Position numbers and translations under genes: made by a program. This document shows, piece by piece, positions 9,781 through 19,560 of a stretch of 64,000 nucleotides of DNA (positions within the stretch are counted from its first letter, which is position 1; each line of letters starts with the position of its first letter). The stretch lies in NCBI GenBank assembly GCA_028583605.1, contig CM053326.1, forward strand, positions 20,178,536 to 20,242,535. Direction: 5' to 3'. The DNA comes from Dastarcus helophoroides. Taxonomy: Eukaryota; Arthropoda; Insecta; Coleoptera; Bothrideridae. The notes beneath the pieces were generated by a model. It was given only the letters and a program-made list of their open reading frames with translations. It made no database searches and was not told where the DNA came from.

Positions 9781-10140
9781 TCCGTTGAATCTTCTTATTG
9801 AGCCTCTAGTGACGCCCTTTGGCCTTTCCAGAATAAATACAAACCGAACTTTCCGATGTATAACATCAAATTGCAGGATATAAATAGAAATTTTATTCAT
9901 AAAACGGCGGAGAAGAAAATAGACCGGGAATCCGAGGGGTGCAAAAAGCCAAAGAGAAGAGGAGCGCCGGGATAGCTGTTTCGCCCGAAAGCCAGAATGA
10001 ATCCCGTGGAACGTCCTCGAACCTGTTATCCAGGGCAACGCACCCTGTATGACCCAATTCTCCTTCCTTCTCTCAACGTTCAATGACGTCACACGGACGT
10101 CATTTTGAATATAGGCCAATTTCATTCTAAAATATCAAGA
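9781..10140. promoter_or_regulatory. GC-richer island with CRE octamer
   Basis: Base composition rises sharply over about 300 bp. TGACGTCA lies at 10084-10091 and GGACGTCAT follows at 10095. A 122-codon minus-strand frame (9757-10125) crosses the island but has no recognised motif. A regulatory region, an unrecognised exon or a decayed repeat are all possible. Regulatory type is the best guess because seven other CRE octamers lie in similar islands. Confidence 0.3.
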
Positions 10141-10570
10141 TAACCGGGCCTACAATTAATTTGCCGCTTTATCTGCTAATTCTACTGTAAATTTTGATCG
10201 CAATGTTGTTTATTTGGCGCGTATCCGCCGGGATATTAATTTCGACATGATGGATAAATCTTTATCGTAGTTAATACTGCTTTAAAATTCCTAGAAAATG
10301 ACAAAACTTTGGTTTTTTGTTGCTTTTTTCGACTATTTGGCATAAAATAATAATTACACTTGGTTTTTAGGTAGCATTTTCACGAGCTGGTTTTAAAGAA
10401 ACAAACCAAGAAAAAATAAAAACAAAAACTTAAAATTTTTCTTTTTTTTAAAAACCTAAGAACAGCAAGAGATATTCTCGATTTCTCAATGGTATATTCC
10501 TGACCGCCAAATTGTGCAACTTTGCCCCAATTTAACTAATGCTGTATCTCTCATCGTTTCCGAGATCTCT
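10141..10570. other. AT-rich spacer
   Basis: No gene or clear repeat recognised. Confidence 0.4.
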
Positions 10571-10715
10571 GTAGTGAGAAGCGAATTTGTTACCAACCTG
10601 TATATTGTTAAAATTGAACATGTTGGTAACGCAAATTAGCGTGATGGTGACGCTTAAACCGCAAGTTTACTCCTTATCAAAAGTCGCTCAATGCACCTAA
10701 AGAAGTTTTCAGTTA
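10571..10715 (+). repeat. Dispersed repeat (ATCGCTCAACGCACCTAA family), copy 1
   Basis: Contains GGTAACGCAAATTAGCG and TCGCTCAATGCACCTAAAGA, ending AGTTTTCAGTT. Similar blocks occur at 27545-27645 and 40655-40755 in the same orientation. The 5' part here forms a hairpin (AATTTGTTACCAA...TTGGTAACGCAAATT). Confidence 0.6.
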
Positions 10716-10920
10716 AAAAAATTAAATTTGCAACAAAAACTCTTTTCCAATTTTTTATAAAACGAACGAACTAGATTAAAATAAAAATTTCGAGCAAAAA
10801 AAGTTTGGAAAACAAAACAATTTTTGACTGAGGTTTTAGAAAAACGAAAAAAAAAAGTGCAAGGAAACTCGGAATTTTTAGAGAAAACTCCGAAATTTTG
10901 AGTAAATTCTAAAGTTTTGT

Positions 10921-11078
10921 TGTAACGGACTGGTCTGTGGTTATCTTCAAAAATTGAAATACAAATCTAATCAGTATCTCTCTGAAGATGATAGCTTGGC
11001 TGTCGAAACGCGTTAGAGCAGCCTTTGTTGTGTTTTTTAATCTTTCTTGGTTTCAGCGGACAAGATTTGTATTTCAAC
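10921..11078. repeat. Palindromic ribozyme-like foldback element, copy B
   Basis: Starts TGTAACGGACTGGTCTGTGG, the outer-arm motif. The left inner arm is shortened to TACAAATC. The right arm (TTGTTGTGTTTTTTAATC...GGACAAGATTTGTATTTCAA) is complete. The apex holds the best-preserved hammerhead-like core of the family. Confidence 0.85.
10978..11018 (+). ncRNA. Hammerhead-ribozyme-like motif, family 1 (best copy)
   Basis: Stem I is CTCT (10978-10981) with AGAG (11015-11018). The core is CTGAAGA (10982-10988), matching CUGANGA. Stem II is GATAGC (10990-10995), loop TTG, GCTGTC (10999-11004), all paired with one G-U. GAAAC (11005-11009), a two-base loop GC, and GTT (11012-11014) complete a 2-bp stem III and a GUU cleavage triplet. 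One unpaired T (10989) between the core and stem II departs from the standard fold. This resembles minimal type I hammerheads of Penelope-like elements and retrozymes. Activity is not shown. Confidence 0.55.
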
Positions 11079-12303
11079 TTTTTTTAAATTTTTAAGTTTG
11101 AGAAAAGATTCGAAATTTCGTCTTTTTGAAGAAATTTGTTGAAAAATTGGATTTTGTTTTAACAGGAACTATTTTTTGAAAATTTCGACTTTGTTTTCAA
11201 AAATTGGTATTTGTGAAAATTACATTTTTTTTGAAAAAAAAGTTTTCAAATTAGTTAAAATTTCAAGATGAAATATGGATTTTAAAAAAGAAAGTTTTAA
11301 GTGTAAAACGGACATTTCAAAAGAATAATTAAGATTACAAACAAATACTTAAAATTTCGACACAAATTAGGAGTTTGAAAAATAAACTCACAATTTCGAA
11401 TTTAATTTCGAATTTTGTTCTTTCCATCTCGAAATTTCGTGAACATATGGAAATATGTCCAATTTTCGGGATTAATTGGAAGAAAGCATCTGAAATTTAT
11501 GAAAGAAAATAATTCCTGAATTTTTGAGTTTAAGGTCGGCTCTAAGAAAAAAGATAAATTTTCCTCTTTGAAATCTAAATTTCGACAAAAATCCAAGTGA
11601 TCTTCAAAATATGTATTTAATAAAAAAATAAAAATTATAAGTTTGAAAAGTTTAGAGATCAAGTGAAATTTTAAAAGCATCGGAATTCAGCTCAAAATTT
11701 AGAAAAAAAAATGTTGAAATTTTGAGCAAACCTCAATATTCTTCAATATTCTATGTAAAATAAACTGACCTCTTAATTTGTGAACTGTCTTGAAGTGACG
11801 TTTTCAATAAATTTAAATATCACGTAGTCGCATTTCAAAAATTGTTTAGAAAATTGTCAACAAACCATAAAAATTTAAATATTTCCAAACTGGGCCGAAG
11901 AAATGTTAAATAAATTGAAAAAAACAAACCTCAATAGTTTGTAAAATGTTTATGTTATGAGTTTTCAATTAAAATTTTACAGAGGAAATAAGCGAAATTT
12001 AGTTTTAGAAATTGAAGATAGAATTTTAAGAGAATTTTAAATTTTAAAGAAATTCTAAATATTTTAAATTTCAAAAAATTGGAAACGAAATATCCAAGTA
12101 TCGTATTAAAGTTTTAAATTAAAAGTAAAAATTTTAGATTTTTTTAAATCGATATATCCAATATTCATTTTATTTCCCAAAATATTTAAGAGGAAATCAA
12201 AATTTCGACTTTTAGAATGTCGAAATCTCCTGTTTTTTTTTTATGAAATCCGAGTTTTCATGTCAAACATTTCTTTTTAAAAAGATCTCAAGTTAAACAA
12301 TGT
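11079..12303. repeat. Decayed AAATTTCGA-type sequence
   Basis: Dense irregular recurrences of AAATTTCGA, TTTTAAGTTT and AAAATTTTGA on both strands. The 92-codon minus frame at 11402-11680 is compositionally simple and looks like chance. Confidence 0.5.
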
Positions 12304-12443
12304 TTCAAATACAAATCTTGTACCCTGAAACTAAGAAAGTTTAAAAACACAACAAAGCTTACTCTAACGCGTTTCGAAAGCCAAGCTATCATCTTCAGAG
12401 AGATACTGTTTGAAGATAACCAAGGACCAGTCCGTTACACCAA
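12304..12443. repeat. Palindromic ribozyme-like foldback element, copy C
   Basis: Begins TACAAATCTTGTACCCTGAA and ends ACCAAGGACCAGTCCGTTAC, in the opposite orientation to copy B. The apex carries the core on the minus strand. Confidence 0.85.
12362..12402 (-). ncRNA. Hammerhead-ribozyme-like motif, family 1
   Basis: On the minus strand: CTCT (12402-12399), CTGAAGA (12398-12392), one unpaired T, GATAGC-TTG-GCTTTC (five pairs, one U-U mismatch), GAAAC, GC, GTT (12368-12366), AGAG (12365-12362). Same layout as 10978-11018. Confidence 0.5.
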
Positions 12444-12445
12444 AC

Positions 12446-13430
12446 AATGTTTATTAATTTTTCTCAAAACGCTGAAAATGTCGGTTATTTCTCTTTTGAC
12501 ATTTGACTTTTATCTTAAAATTTCAAGTTTTTTTTAATCTTAATTTAATTTTTTAATATAAGATTGAAATAATCTCAATCGATAATTGTTTTCTCAATAT
12601 TTTACTTAATTGTTGTATTTATTTTTCTCGAAATTTCGAGATTAAAAAGCTAAATTCATAATTAAATTCGAAATTTTAATTTTATTTTCAAACTCTTAAT
12701 TTTTGCCCAAATTTTAAGTGTTTGTTTTTAATCTTAGCTTTCCTTCTAAAATCTTGATTTTACACCTTCGTTTCCTTTTAAAAGCTATATTTTATTTTAA
12801 AATTTTGACTTGAATTTGAAAACTTCGATTTGTTTCAAAAAGTTAGATTAAATTAAATTAAATTTAAATTTAATTTTCACAAGTACCAATTTTTCAGAAC
12901 TAAGTCGAGATTTTGCAAAACAAGTCAAAATTTTGAGGAAATAGTTCCTTTTAAAACAGAATCAAAGTTTTCAAAAAATTAAGTGCTTCAAAAAAGTCTA
13001 AAGTTTCGATAAACGGTGAAAATTCTGAAAAAATTCTAAATATGAAGAAAGTCAAAATTTTGAAAGATTGAAAATTTTCAATAACGGTTTAAATTTTCTA
13101 CTTCTACTCTTTTCTTCATAGCATCAAATATGATTTTAGAATTTGCATACAAATAAATTCCAATTGATCCTAATATAGATGAAACATATAGCTTGAAAAC
13201 GCAGCTGTTAAACGTGATCAGTTTAGCAAATAATAAAAATTGAAAGGGTGGATTTTTAAAAAAAATGGAAGTTTCGAAAATACGTATAATTAAAGCGTTG
13301 TCGAAATGTCGATTTAAAAAAATCTAAATTTAGAGCAGAGAATTACAGTTAGAAAGTGCGATGTAAACAAGGTTACAAAAGTTACTGGTATTCACGTAAC
13401 TTCCATTCTTGTATTATAGTAACACAAGTG
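12446..13430. repeat. Decayed AAATTTCGA-type sequence
   Basis: Same word composition as 11079-12303. No gene recognised. Confidence 0.5.
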
Positions 13431-13439
13431 CCCTCGGCA

Positions 13440-14700
13440 AGACAAGCACTTAGGCATGTTAAATTTACAATTCCACACTTCTGAAATAGTCGTATAAGCC
13501 TTTACACTTCTCAGCACTGCGACTCATTAGAATCTTTTGTGCGGACTCTAATTTTTTAATGATTGTCCAAGATGTTTAGACTTTGTACATAGTCTATTAT
13601 CTTTTTAGGAGCTGTTTCGCTTATTTCTTGAGGTGTCAGGGTCACCCTTTCAAGAAATTTAAGCCTTTTACAGAACTGTGCCATGCATTCGCATAGCAAG
13701 TGTTCTGTTGTTTCTGTTGCTGCGTTACAGAATCTGCAGTTTTCATCATCCACTTTTCCTATCTCCTTAAGGTGATACTTTACTGGGAAGTGTCCTGTGA
13801 AAAATCTCGTTATTATTTTTAAGTCGTTCTTGTTCAATTCGAGAAGCTGCTCAGACTTCCTTTTTGGGATAGAGGTGAACTTTTTTAACTGTCTTAGACC
13901 TGGAGTTTTCTTCCAGTATGACAGCCTTTGGATTGCCTCCCAAGTATCTATTTCATTTTTTACGTGGCTTTTTGTAAGACCATAGTATGGTTCCGGGCCA
14001 AAGAGAGGTGTGATTGGGGCCTCTTTTGCGAGTCTATTTGCCTCATCGTTCCCTTCTATGCCTTGATGCCCTGGAACCTACATCAAAGTTACTTTTTGTT
14101 TGCAGCCAGTCGCTTCAGGAATTGTTTGCATTCCCAGGCCATTTTTGACTTGGTTCTGAACGACTTTAGAGTTTTTAATGCAGCCTGACTATCCAAAACG
14201 ATATAAACCTGTACGTTTTTTAGTCCTTTTTGAAGGCCCTCTTTTGCGCATAAAGTTATAGCAAGCAGTTCTGCTTGAAAAATTGTGGGAATGTTTCCTA
14301 AGGGTTCAGAGTGTCTTAAATTAGGACCCCATATTCCTAGTCGTACTCCTTCTGTTTGTTTGAATCCATCTGTGTACCAGACAGATGCGTTGTTTGCTAG
14401 CCTTTTACTGTGTCTGTTCTATGTCTAGCGGTCCCCAATAACCACTTCGTATGCAACAACAAAGTCCAGTTTTGTAGGCATTTGATCTGTTGGTTTGGAA
14501 ATGGATCCCAGTGGAATTTTCTCCATAATCTGTACGTGGCCAACCAAGTCACCCGGTTTCAGTTTGTTCAATTGGAATAGCTTTGAAGCACTAAGCGCTG
14601 CCTGCTTTTTCACACAAACGTGAAGTAAAGTCAGGCCTATTATTGCCTCTATTACAGCTGTTGGACATGGCGCTATAGCTCCAATTATTCTAATACAAAT
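13440..14700 (-). pseudogene. Non-LTR retrotransposon fragment: end of RT region, RNase H, C-terminal zinc knuckle
   Basis: Read on the minus strand, it starts in the region after the polymerase fingers/palm (PTAVIEAIIGLTLLHVCVKK, about 14660). An RNase H domain follows. Its acidic and basic landmarks are WYTDGFKQ (about 14370), FQAELLAI (about 14270), VLDSQAALKTLKS (about 14190) and VPGHQGIEGNDEANRLAKEA (about 14060), so the D-E-D-H/D set is present. The C-terminus (13556-13837) has the CX2C...HX4C-type motif CRFCNAATETTEHLLCEC and stops at 13556. Damage: a stop in place of the Trp before VPGHQG (near 14080) and a frame break near 14420. The 5' truncation is typical of this element class. 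RNase H with this tail points to the I/R1/LOA group rather than to jockey or CR1. Confidence 0.9.
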
Positions 14701-14701
14701 T

Positions 14702-15232
14702 AACCGCTTTAATTTGTGTAATTTGCTATGTTAAACTTAACAAATAATGTTAATTAAAAAAATAGTCGACTGTGTTACAGCTGAAAATATTTACAAATAG
14801 TGAAGCACAAGGCAAGATTTCTTGCCTTACTGCCTAACTTCTTGATCTCTGACTGAAGGACTGAAGGAGCATTTGGCTCATTCGAGGTACCGAAGAACTG
14901 AGAAGTCAAGTGTGGCTCGACATGCTTTTGAATTAGATAATAATATTTAACTATATATATATATATATATTTAACTATATTTAACTGTAGGAGTAGTAGT
15001 TAAATGCTTGTGAAATCTTAGCCATCCATAAGGCTGGAGACAACCTTATGAGTGGTTGCGCTGGGCCTTTAGGTCACTCATCTCTGTTAAAAATAGTTAA
15101 GATTGATAGATAAGGATTTGTGACATTACGACGTGTATGATTAGATCCTCATGCCCGTTCGGATGAGATCGATCATACACGAAGTGAATATTCTTAGTAT
15201 ATGTATAAGGGTTAATTTTAGGATTAGGTGTT
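14702..15232. other. Spacer with short (AT)n microsatellite
   Basis: An (AT)n run lies at about 14953-14970, with TTTAACTATA words around it. A moderately GC-richer stretch follows (15010-15180), including a short inverted pair TCGATCATACACGA / ACGTGTATGATTAGATC. No gene was recognised. Confidence 0.5.
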
Positions 15233-15326
15233 AGTATCTCTTCGAAGATGATAGCTTGACTATCGAAACGCGTTAGTGTTTTCTAATCTTTTTTGGTTTC
15301 AGGGGACAAGATTTGTATTTCAATTC
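15233..15326. repeat. Palindromic ribozyme-like foldback element, copy D (left arm lost)
   Basis: Starts at AGTATCTCTTCGAAGATG, so the left arm is missing. Stem II, GATAGC...CTATC, is well kept, but the core word has changed from CTGAAGA to TCGAAGA. The right arm ends CAAGATTTGTATTTCAA. Confidence 0.75.
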
Positions 15327-15546
15327 AACTCAAACAAAAAAAAGACAAAAAAAACAAAAGTTGTTTTATTTCTTGTCTTACCAATTTCTTACTGGTTTGA
15401 TTCTTGTCTTGCAAGCAAGAGTTTGGCTTTTTCTTGTTTTTGCTGACTTGTTTGCTTTGCACATTAGCAACAATAAAACAGATTCCAAATTATTGCGACA
15501 TGATCAGTTTAAAAAATATCACCATGTAAAGACAAAAAAAAAAGAT

Positions 15547-15650
15547 AAATTTCCAGTCTAAGTTTTGATTTTTTTATAAATTTTGGGTGGGCTCTCAAAA
15601 CGAAAGCCCACCCGAAATTTATAAAAAAATCAAAATTTAGACGGAAATTT
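15547..15650. other. Long hairpin, arms about 46 bp
   Basis: Positions 15547-15593 and 15605-15650 are reverse complements with about three differences, around an 11-nt loop. The apex stem is GGGTGGGCT/AGCCCACCC. The outer arm continues into the surrounding AAATTT-type repeat, so it may be a recent inverted duplication. A small-RNA precursor is an alternative. Confidence 0.75.
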
Positions 15651-16121
15651 CGCGAAAAAAGTTGACATTTAAGATAATACTCCAAATTATCAATAACATT
15701 GTTTTATTAATAACATCCTGCCGTTTTTTTTGCCTTAGAATATCCACTTTATGGCCGAAATCTGAAGCTCTAATTCCTAAATTTCAGTTTAAACTTAAAA
15801 TTTCAATTTTACTACTAAAATTTTCGACTTTTCTGGAAAAACACAACATTTTTTTATTAAAGATTCGAAAAATTACAAATTTCTAGAAAACACTCAAACA
15901 CTCTTTTTATTTGGAAATTTTGGATTTTTTCCGGAGTTTCAAAATTTGATGATAAATTAAAATTTTGCAGTTGAAGTTTTAACATCAAAGTCACTTCGAC
16001 TTTACTTTCAAATTTTGGATTTTTTTCCTTAAATTGCGATAGAAATTTCGAGGTAAAATTTAAATACAGAAATTTGGGTAAAACTCTTGAGATTTCTGAA
16101 AAAAATGTTGAAAATTCTCTT
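15651..16121. repeat. Decayed AAATTTCGA-type sequence
   Basis: No gene recognised. Simple-sequence texture as elsewhere in the window. Confidence 0.45.
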
Positions 16122-16178
16122 TTGTTTTATTTTTTAATCTTTCTTGATTTCAGGGGACAAGATCTGTATATCAATTTA
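16122..16178. repeat. Foldback element right-arm fragment, copy E
   Basis: TTTTTTAATCTTTCTTGATT followed by TCAGGGGACAAGATCTGTAT matches the right inner arm only. No core is present. Confidence 0.75.
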
Positions 16179-16299
16179 TAACGATGTTTCTAAAACAAAA
16201 CTTTAAACATGAAATCCACATTACTAATCTATGACGATTCTTACAAACGCAAAGCTAACCAAAACCAAGGAATTTAAATGCAGTTAAATATTCTTTATT

Positions 16300-16530
16300 C
16301 ACATTTTCCATGTGTGTTTTTCTTATTCAGGTAATGAATAAATATTGGCGCCATAAACGGGAAATGGTTTTTGCAAAAGAGTACAGGGACGCAATGACGT
16401 CATTCCGTCCCGTCGGGTGGGGGTATATGCGTCAATACTTGTTGCAAAGTATGTCAAAGTGGGGGGAAGTAGGTCACAAAAGGGGCGCGTTGGGTCTATG
16501 ACCTGCAGTTCAATACACTGGTTCTGCATC
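16300..16530. promoter_or_regulatory. GC-richer island with CRE octamer
   Basis: TGACGTCA lies at 16395-16402, followed by TTCCGTCCCGTCGGGTGGGG. Frames run on both strands through the island (16310-16501 plus, 16323-16532 minus), without recognised motifs. A short polypyrimidine/AG (TTTTTCTTATTCAG, ending 16330) could serve as a splice acceptor, but I cannot support a gene. Confidence 0.3.
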
Positions 16531-17080
16531 AATGTAAATGTACCAATATGTTATAAGGGATTAAGCCGTGTAATACCTAATGATATAATTTATATAAACT
16601 CTTTCAATGCTGCAAATAAAATGTTACCGATTATAATTGCAAGCCTGGGAATTTTGCTGGAATCCTTTAATATGGTGGTCATAAAAATGCTTAAGTTTCA
16701 GAATTGCTAGTTGAAGAATTCAACCATAACTCAGTCGAAATTCAAGTTAAATTCAACTCTTTTGTCCCATGCTTGAGACTTTCGGATTATGCAAAGAAAA
16801 AAAAAAGAAAAAAAAAGAAAAAAATTACACACATCAGATTTTATTTTTATTCAAAAATTTTAAATAAATCATTTCCAGAAAAATTCGTAGCTCGATACTA
16901 ATCTTGAAATGTCTACTTACAATGCGTTTAAATAAATAAAGAAATTTTGTGTTTAAGAACGCATTTCAAGCTCAACCTCAGAATTATAAAAGCTTCGACT
17001 TTAATCTACAAATTTATTATAACCATGAAGTCAAAGTGTTAGTAAATTTTAACTTTAAGTTAGACATTTTAAGAAATAAT
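16531..17080. other. AT-rich spacer with A-rich tract
   Basis: A/G-rich simple tract at 16794-16830. Otherwise no feature was recognised. Confidence 0.45.
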
Positions 17081-17084
17081 TGGG

Positions 17085-17300
17085 AATTTCAAAAATATCG
17101 ACCATGTTATTTAGTTTTACATCGTTCAAACCTAAAAATAGTTTTAAGCGGTTTTCAGTGTTGAGCCACAAACAGCGATTGACAACCAAAGATCCAACGC
17201 AATTGCTCCTTCGGATAATCTATAAGAGATTTCCAATCCTTAACAGAAAGTTACCTAAAATCTAGAATTGTGGAAGGAGCAGCTGGCGAAGAAAAAGCCG
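17085..17300 (+). repeat. Diverged copy of the segment after the hammerhead-bearing direct repeat
   Basis: Order matches 6850-7000: a TTTTAAG..GTTTTC.AGTG block, then CACAAACAGCGATTGACAA, then CCAATCCTTAACAGAAAG. It ends in GTGGAAGGAGCAGCTGGCGA, which matches the right arm of the foldback at 9240-9425. This links the three loci as one repeat family. Confidence 0.6.
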
Positions 17301-17925
17301 ATAAAACTTAAATGAAAATTGGACTTTACATTTAACGTTTCAAAAACATTTTAATTTGACATTTCTCCTTTTTTCGAAAATTTTATATTTTAAATTGAAC
17401 TTCTCCCAGTTCCAACATTTACCTTAAAATTTGATCTATTTTAACTTTAAATATAAAATAAATAATACATGTGATAATTAGAAATTACAAATTTTTCGAA
17501 ATGTTGATATTAGTTTAGAAATTTCAACTTGAAGTTTATGGTTTTTCTACGTTTCTCACGTTGAAGTTCTAAAAAATTTATAAATTTTCAGCAAACTCAA
17601 CTTTCAAATTCGATTTTAAACGTAAAATTTTATTTACGACAAAGAATTTGAAATTTTTGTTGAAAAATTAAAAATTTTGAAAATAAACTTGGAATTTTAT
17701 TGAAAACGACTACGTTCCGTGCTTTCGACTTAAAAACCGCTTTTTAGATAGCTTTTTCTTTTAATTTGAGTATTTTTTAAGTTTTGACTTTTTGAAAATC
17801 TTGATTGACTAGCTTGGACATTTTTGTTAAAAATTTTTCCTCTCAAAATTTCGACTTTTTCCCAAAATGTTGCCTGTTTTCAATGTTGATATTATTCAAC
17901 TTTTTTTAAGAAAAATAATACACAA
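17301..17925. repeat. Decayed AAATTTCGA-type sequence
   Basis: No gene recognised. Confidence 0.45.
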
Positions 17926-18106
17926 ATATTGTTACCCGAAACCAAGAAAGATTAAAAAACAACATAGTTTTTCTCAGGGGTTTCAATAAACATCTATCAT
18001 CTTCAGGGAGATACTGTTGTGTTTTTTAATCTTTCTTGGTTTCAAGAGACAAGATTTGTATATATTTTCTTAAGATATCCAAGGAAGCAGTCCCTTTCCA
18101 CCAAAA
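17926..18106. repeat. Palindromic ribozyme-like foldback element, copy F
   Basis: Both inner arms are present (CCGAAACCAAGAAAGATTAA and TTAATCTTTCTTGGTTTCAA) with the outer right arm (ATATCCAAGGAAGCAGTCCC). The apex keeps CTGAAGATGATAGA on the minus strand, but stem II and the cleavage side are decayed. Confidence 0.8.
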
Positions 18107-18590
18107 TTATTTTGAGAAATTCGTCTTTTAGTAAATGTTTTTAAAAATTTCGATTTCAGTCAATATTTTCACATTCTTCAAAATTTCGCTTTTTTTTAGA
18201 AATCCGACTTTGTCTTGAATATTCTTATTTTTTGAAAATTTCAATTATTTTAAACTTCGAAGTTTTTTCTAAGATTTAAATTTAATTTAAACATTTTCAC
18301 TTTTGAAATTTCTACTTTTTTAAGCTTTTCCAGTTTTTCAACATTTTTATTAAGTTTTTGTTTGAAATTCGTCTTTTGGCAAATGTCTTTAAAAATTTCG
18401 ATTTCAGTCAATAATTTTACATTCTTCAAAATTTTGACTTGTTTTTAAAAATTCCGATTTGTCTTGAAGAATTCTTATTTTTTGATTTCAATTATTTTAA
18501 ATATCGAAGTTTTTTTAAGATTTAAACCTAATTTGAAAGTTTTGGCTTTTGAAATTTCTACTCTTTTAAACTTTCCAGTTTTTCAAAATT
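18107..18590 (+). repeat. Tandem duplication, about 235-bp unit
   Basis: The block starting AAAAATTTCGATTTCAGTCA (near 18143) recurs near 18388. Shared words run through TCTTGAA.ATTCTTATTTTTTG, CAATTATTTTAAA and CTTTTGAAATTTCTAC. The copies are diverged and carry small indels. Confidence 0.8.
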
Positions 18591-19330
18591 TTTAATTTTT
18601 TCGAAATTTTGACCTTATTTGAAATTTCAATTCCCAAAATGTATATTTTATCAAAGTTTTTATATAAGTCAAAATTTTTGACTTTTTTCAACATTTCGCT
18701 TTTTTCTCGTTTAATTCTATTGATCAAATCTCGGCTTTCTTTAAAAATATCTGCTCTTTTCAAATTTTCGAATTTTTTTTAAATGTTAAATCTTTGCAAA
18801 TTTTAACCATTGTGCCCCGCCCCGCGTTATCTGGAGTCTGGAAATTCATTAGGAAATAAAAGCTTTCCCAGTAAAAGTTAACTCATAATTTTTTTAATTT
18901 TTTTGGAAATTACGAAAGTTTTTGGTTAGAAATTTTGAAACTGATTTAAAAAACCGAATTTTCAATTTATCTTAGTTCGATTTTTTATCGATTAATGTTT
19001 TCCCAAATGACTAAATACGAAATTTCAACAATTTTTTTTAACTGCGAAGTATTTTCTCAAAATGTTGATTAAACGCAAGCCGTCAAATATTTTTTATAAA
19101 TTTTCTAGTTTTTCGGAATCTTGAAATTTAAAAAAAATGGACTTTTTTTAAAAATGTTTACTTTAAATGTGAAATTTCATCCAGATCCTTACATAAAAAA
19201 ATTTCATTTTTCCTTTGAATTTTTTTCTTATTGATTAATTAGAAATATCTAAATAAAATTGTACAAATATCTAAAAGAATCATTAAAATATCTCTAGAAA
19301 TGAAAAAGTTATAGACCTTTGAAGTTGCTC
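18591..19330. repeat. Decayed AAATTTCGA-type sequence
   Basis: No gene recognised. A brief GC-rich word, TGCCCCGCCCCGCGTTATC, lies near 18812. Confidence 0.45.
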
Positions 19331-19339
19331 TTGTAAGAA

Positions 19340-19560
19340 TAGGCGTGTGACGTCATTCGACCTAATCCACAGTGGTAGAACTACCCGTAAAACCGTTTAT
19401 CAGTCGATAAAAAAATACGTGTCTCTTAGATTTCGGTCTTTTAAAACATATCGAAAAGTTAGAAAAATCCTCAAGCTTTTCTTTTTGCTCGATTGCGACG
19501 ATTTCAGACGGGTCAAATGACACCGCACACACAGACGGTCGAGCTAAAATATGTAAACTT
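19340..19560 (-). repeat. Solo fragment of the giant foldback family, with adjoining CRE octamer
   Basis: AACCGTTTATCAGTCGATAA, AATACGTGTCTCTTAGATTT and TTTTAAAACATATCGAAAAG match the arm segment at 47605-47690 (and, inverted, 45150-45240). TGACGTCA lies just upstream at 19348-19355. The rest of the island (to 19560) is unassigned. Confidence 0.75.

Noticed and set aside
9757..10125. 122-codon minus-strand frame as a host gene
   Set aside because: Composition follows the GC-richer island. The peptide shows no known domain, and the other strand is equally plausible.
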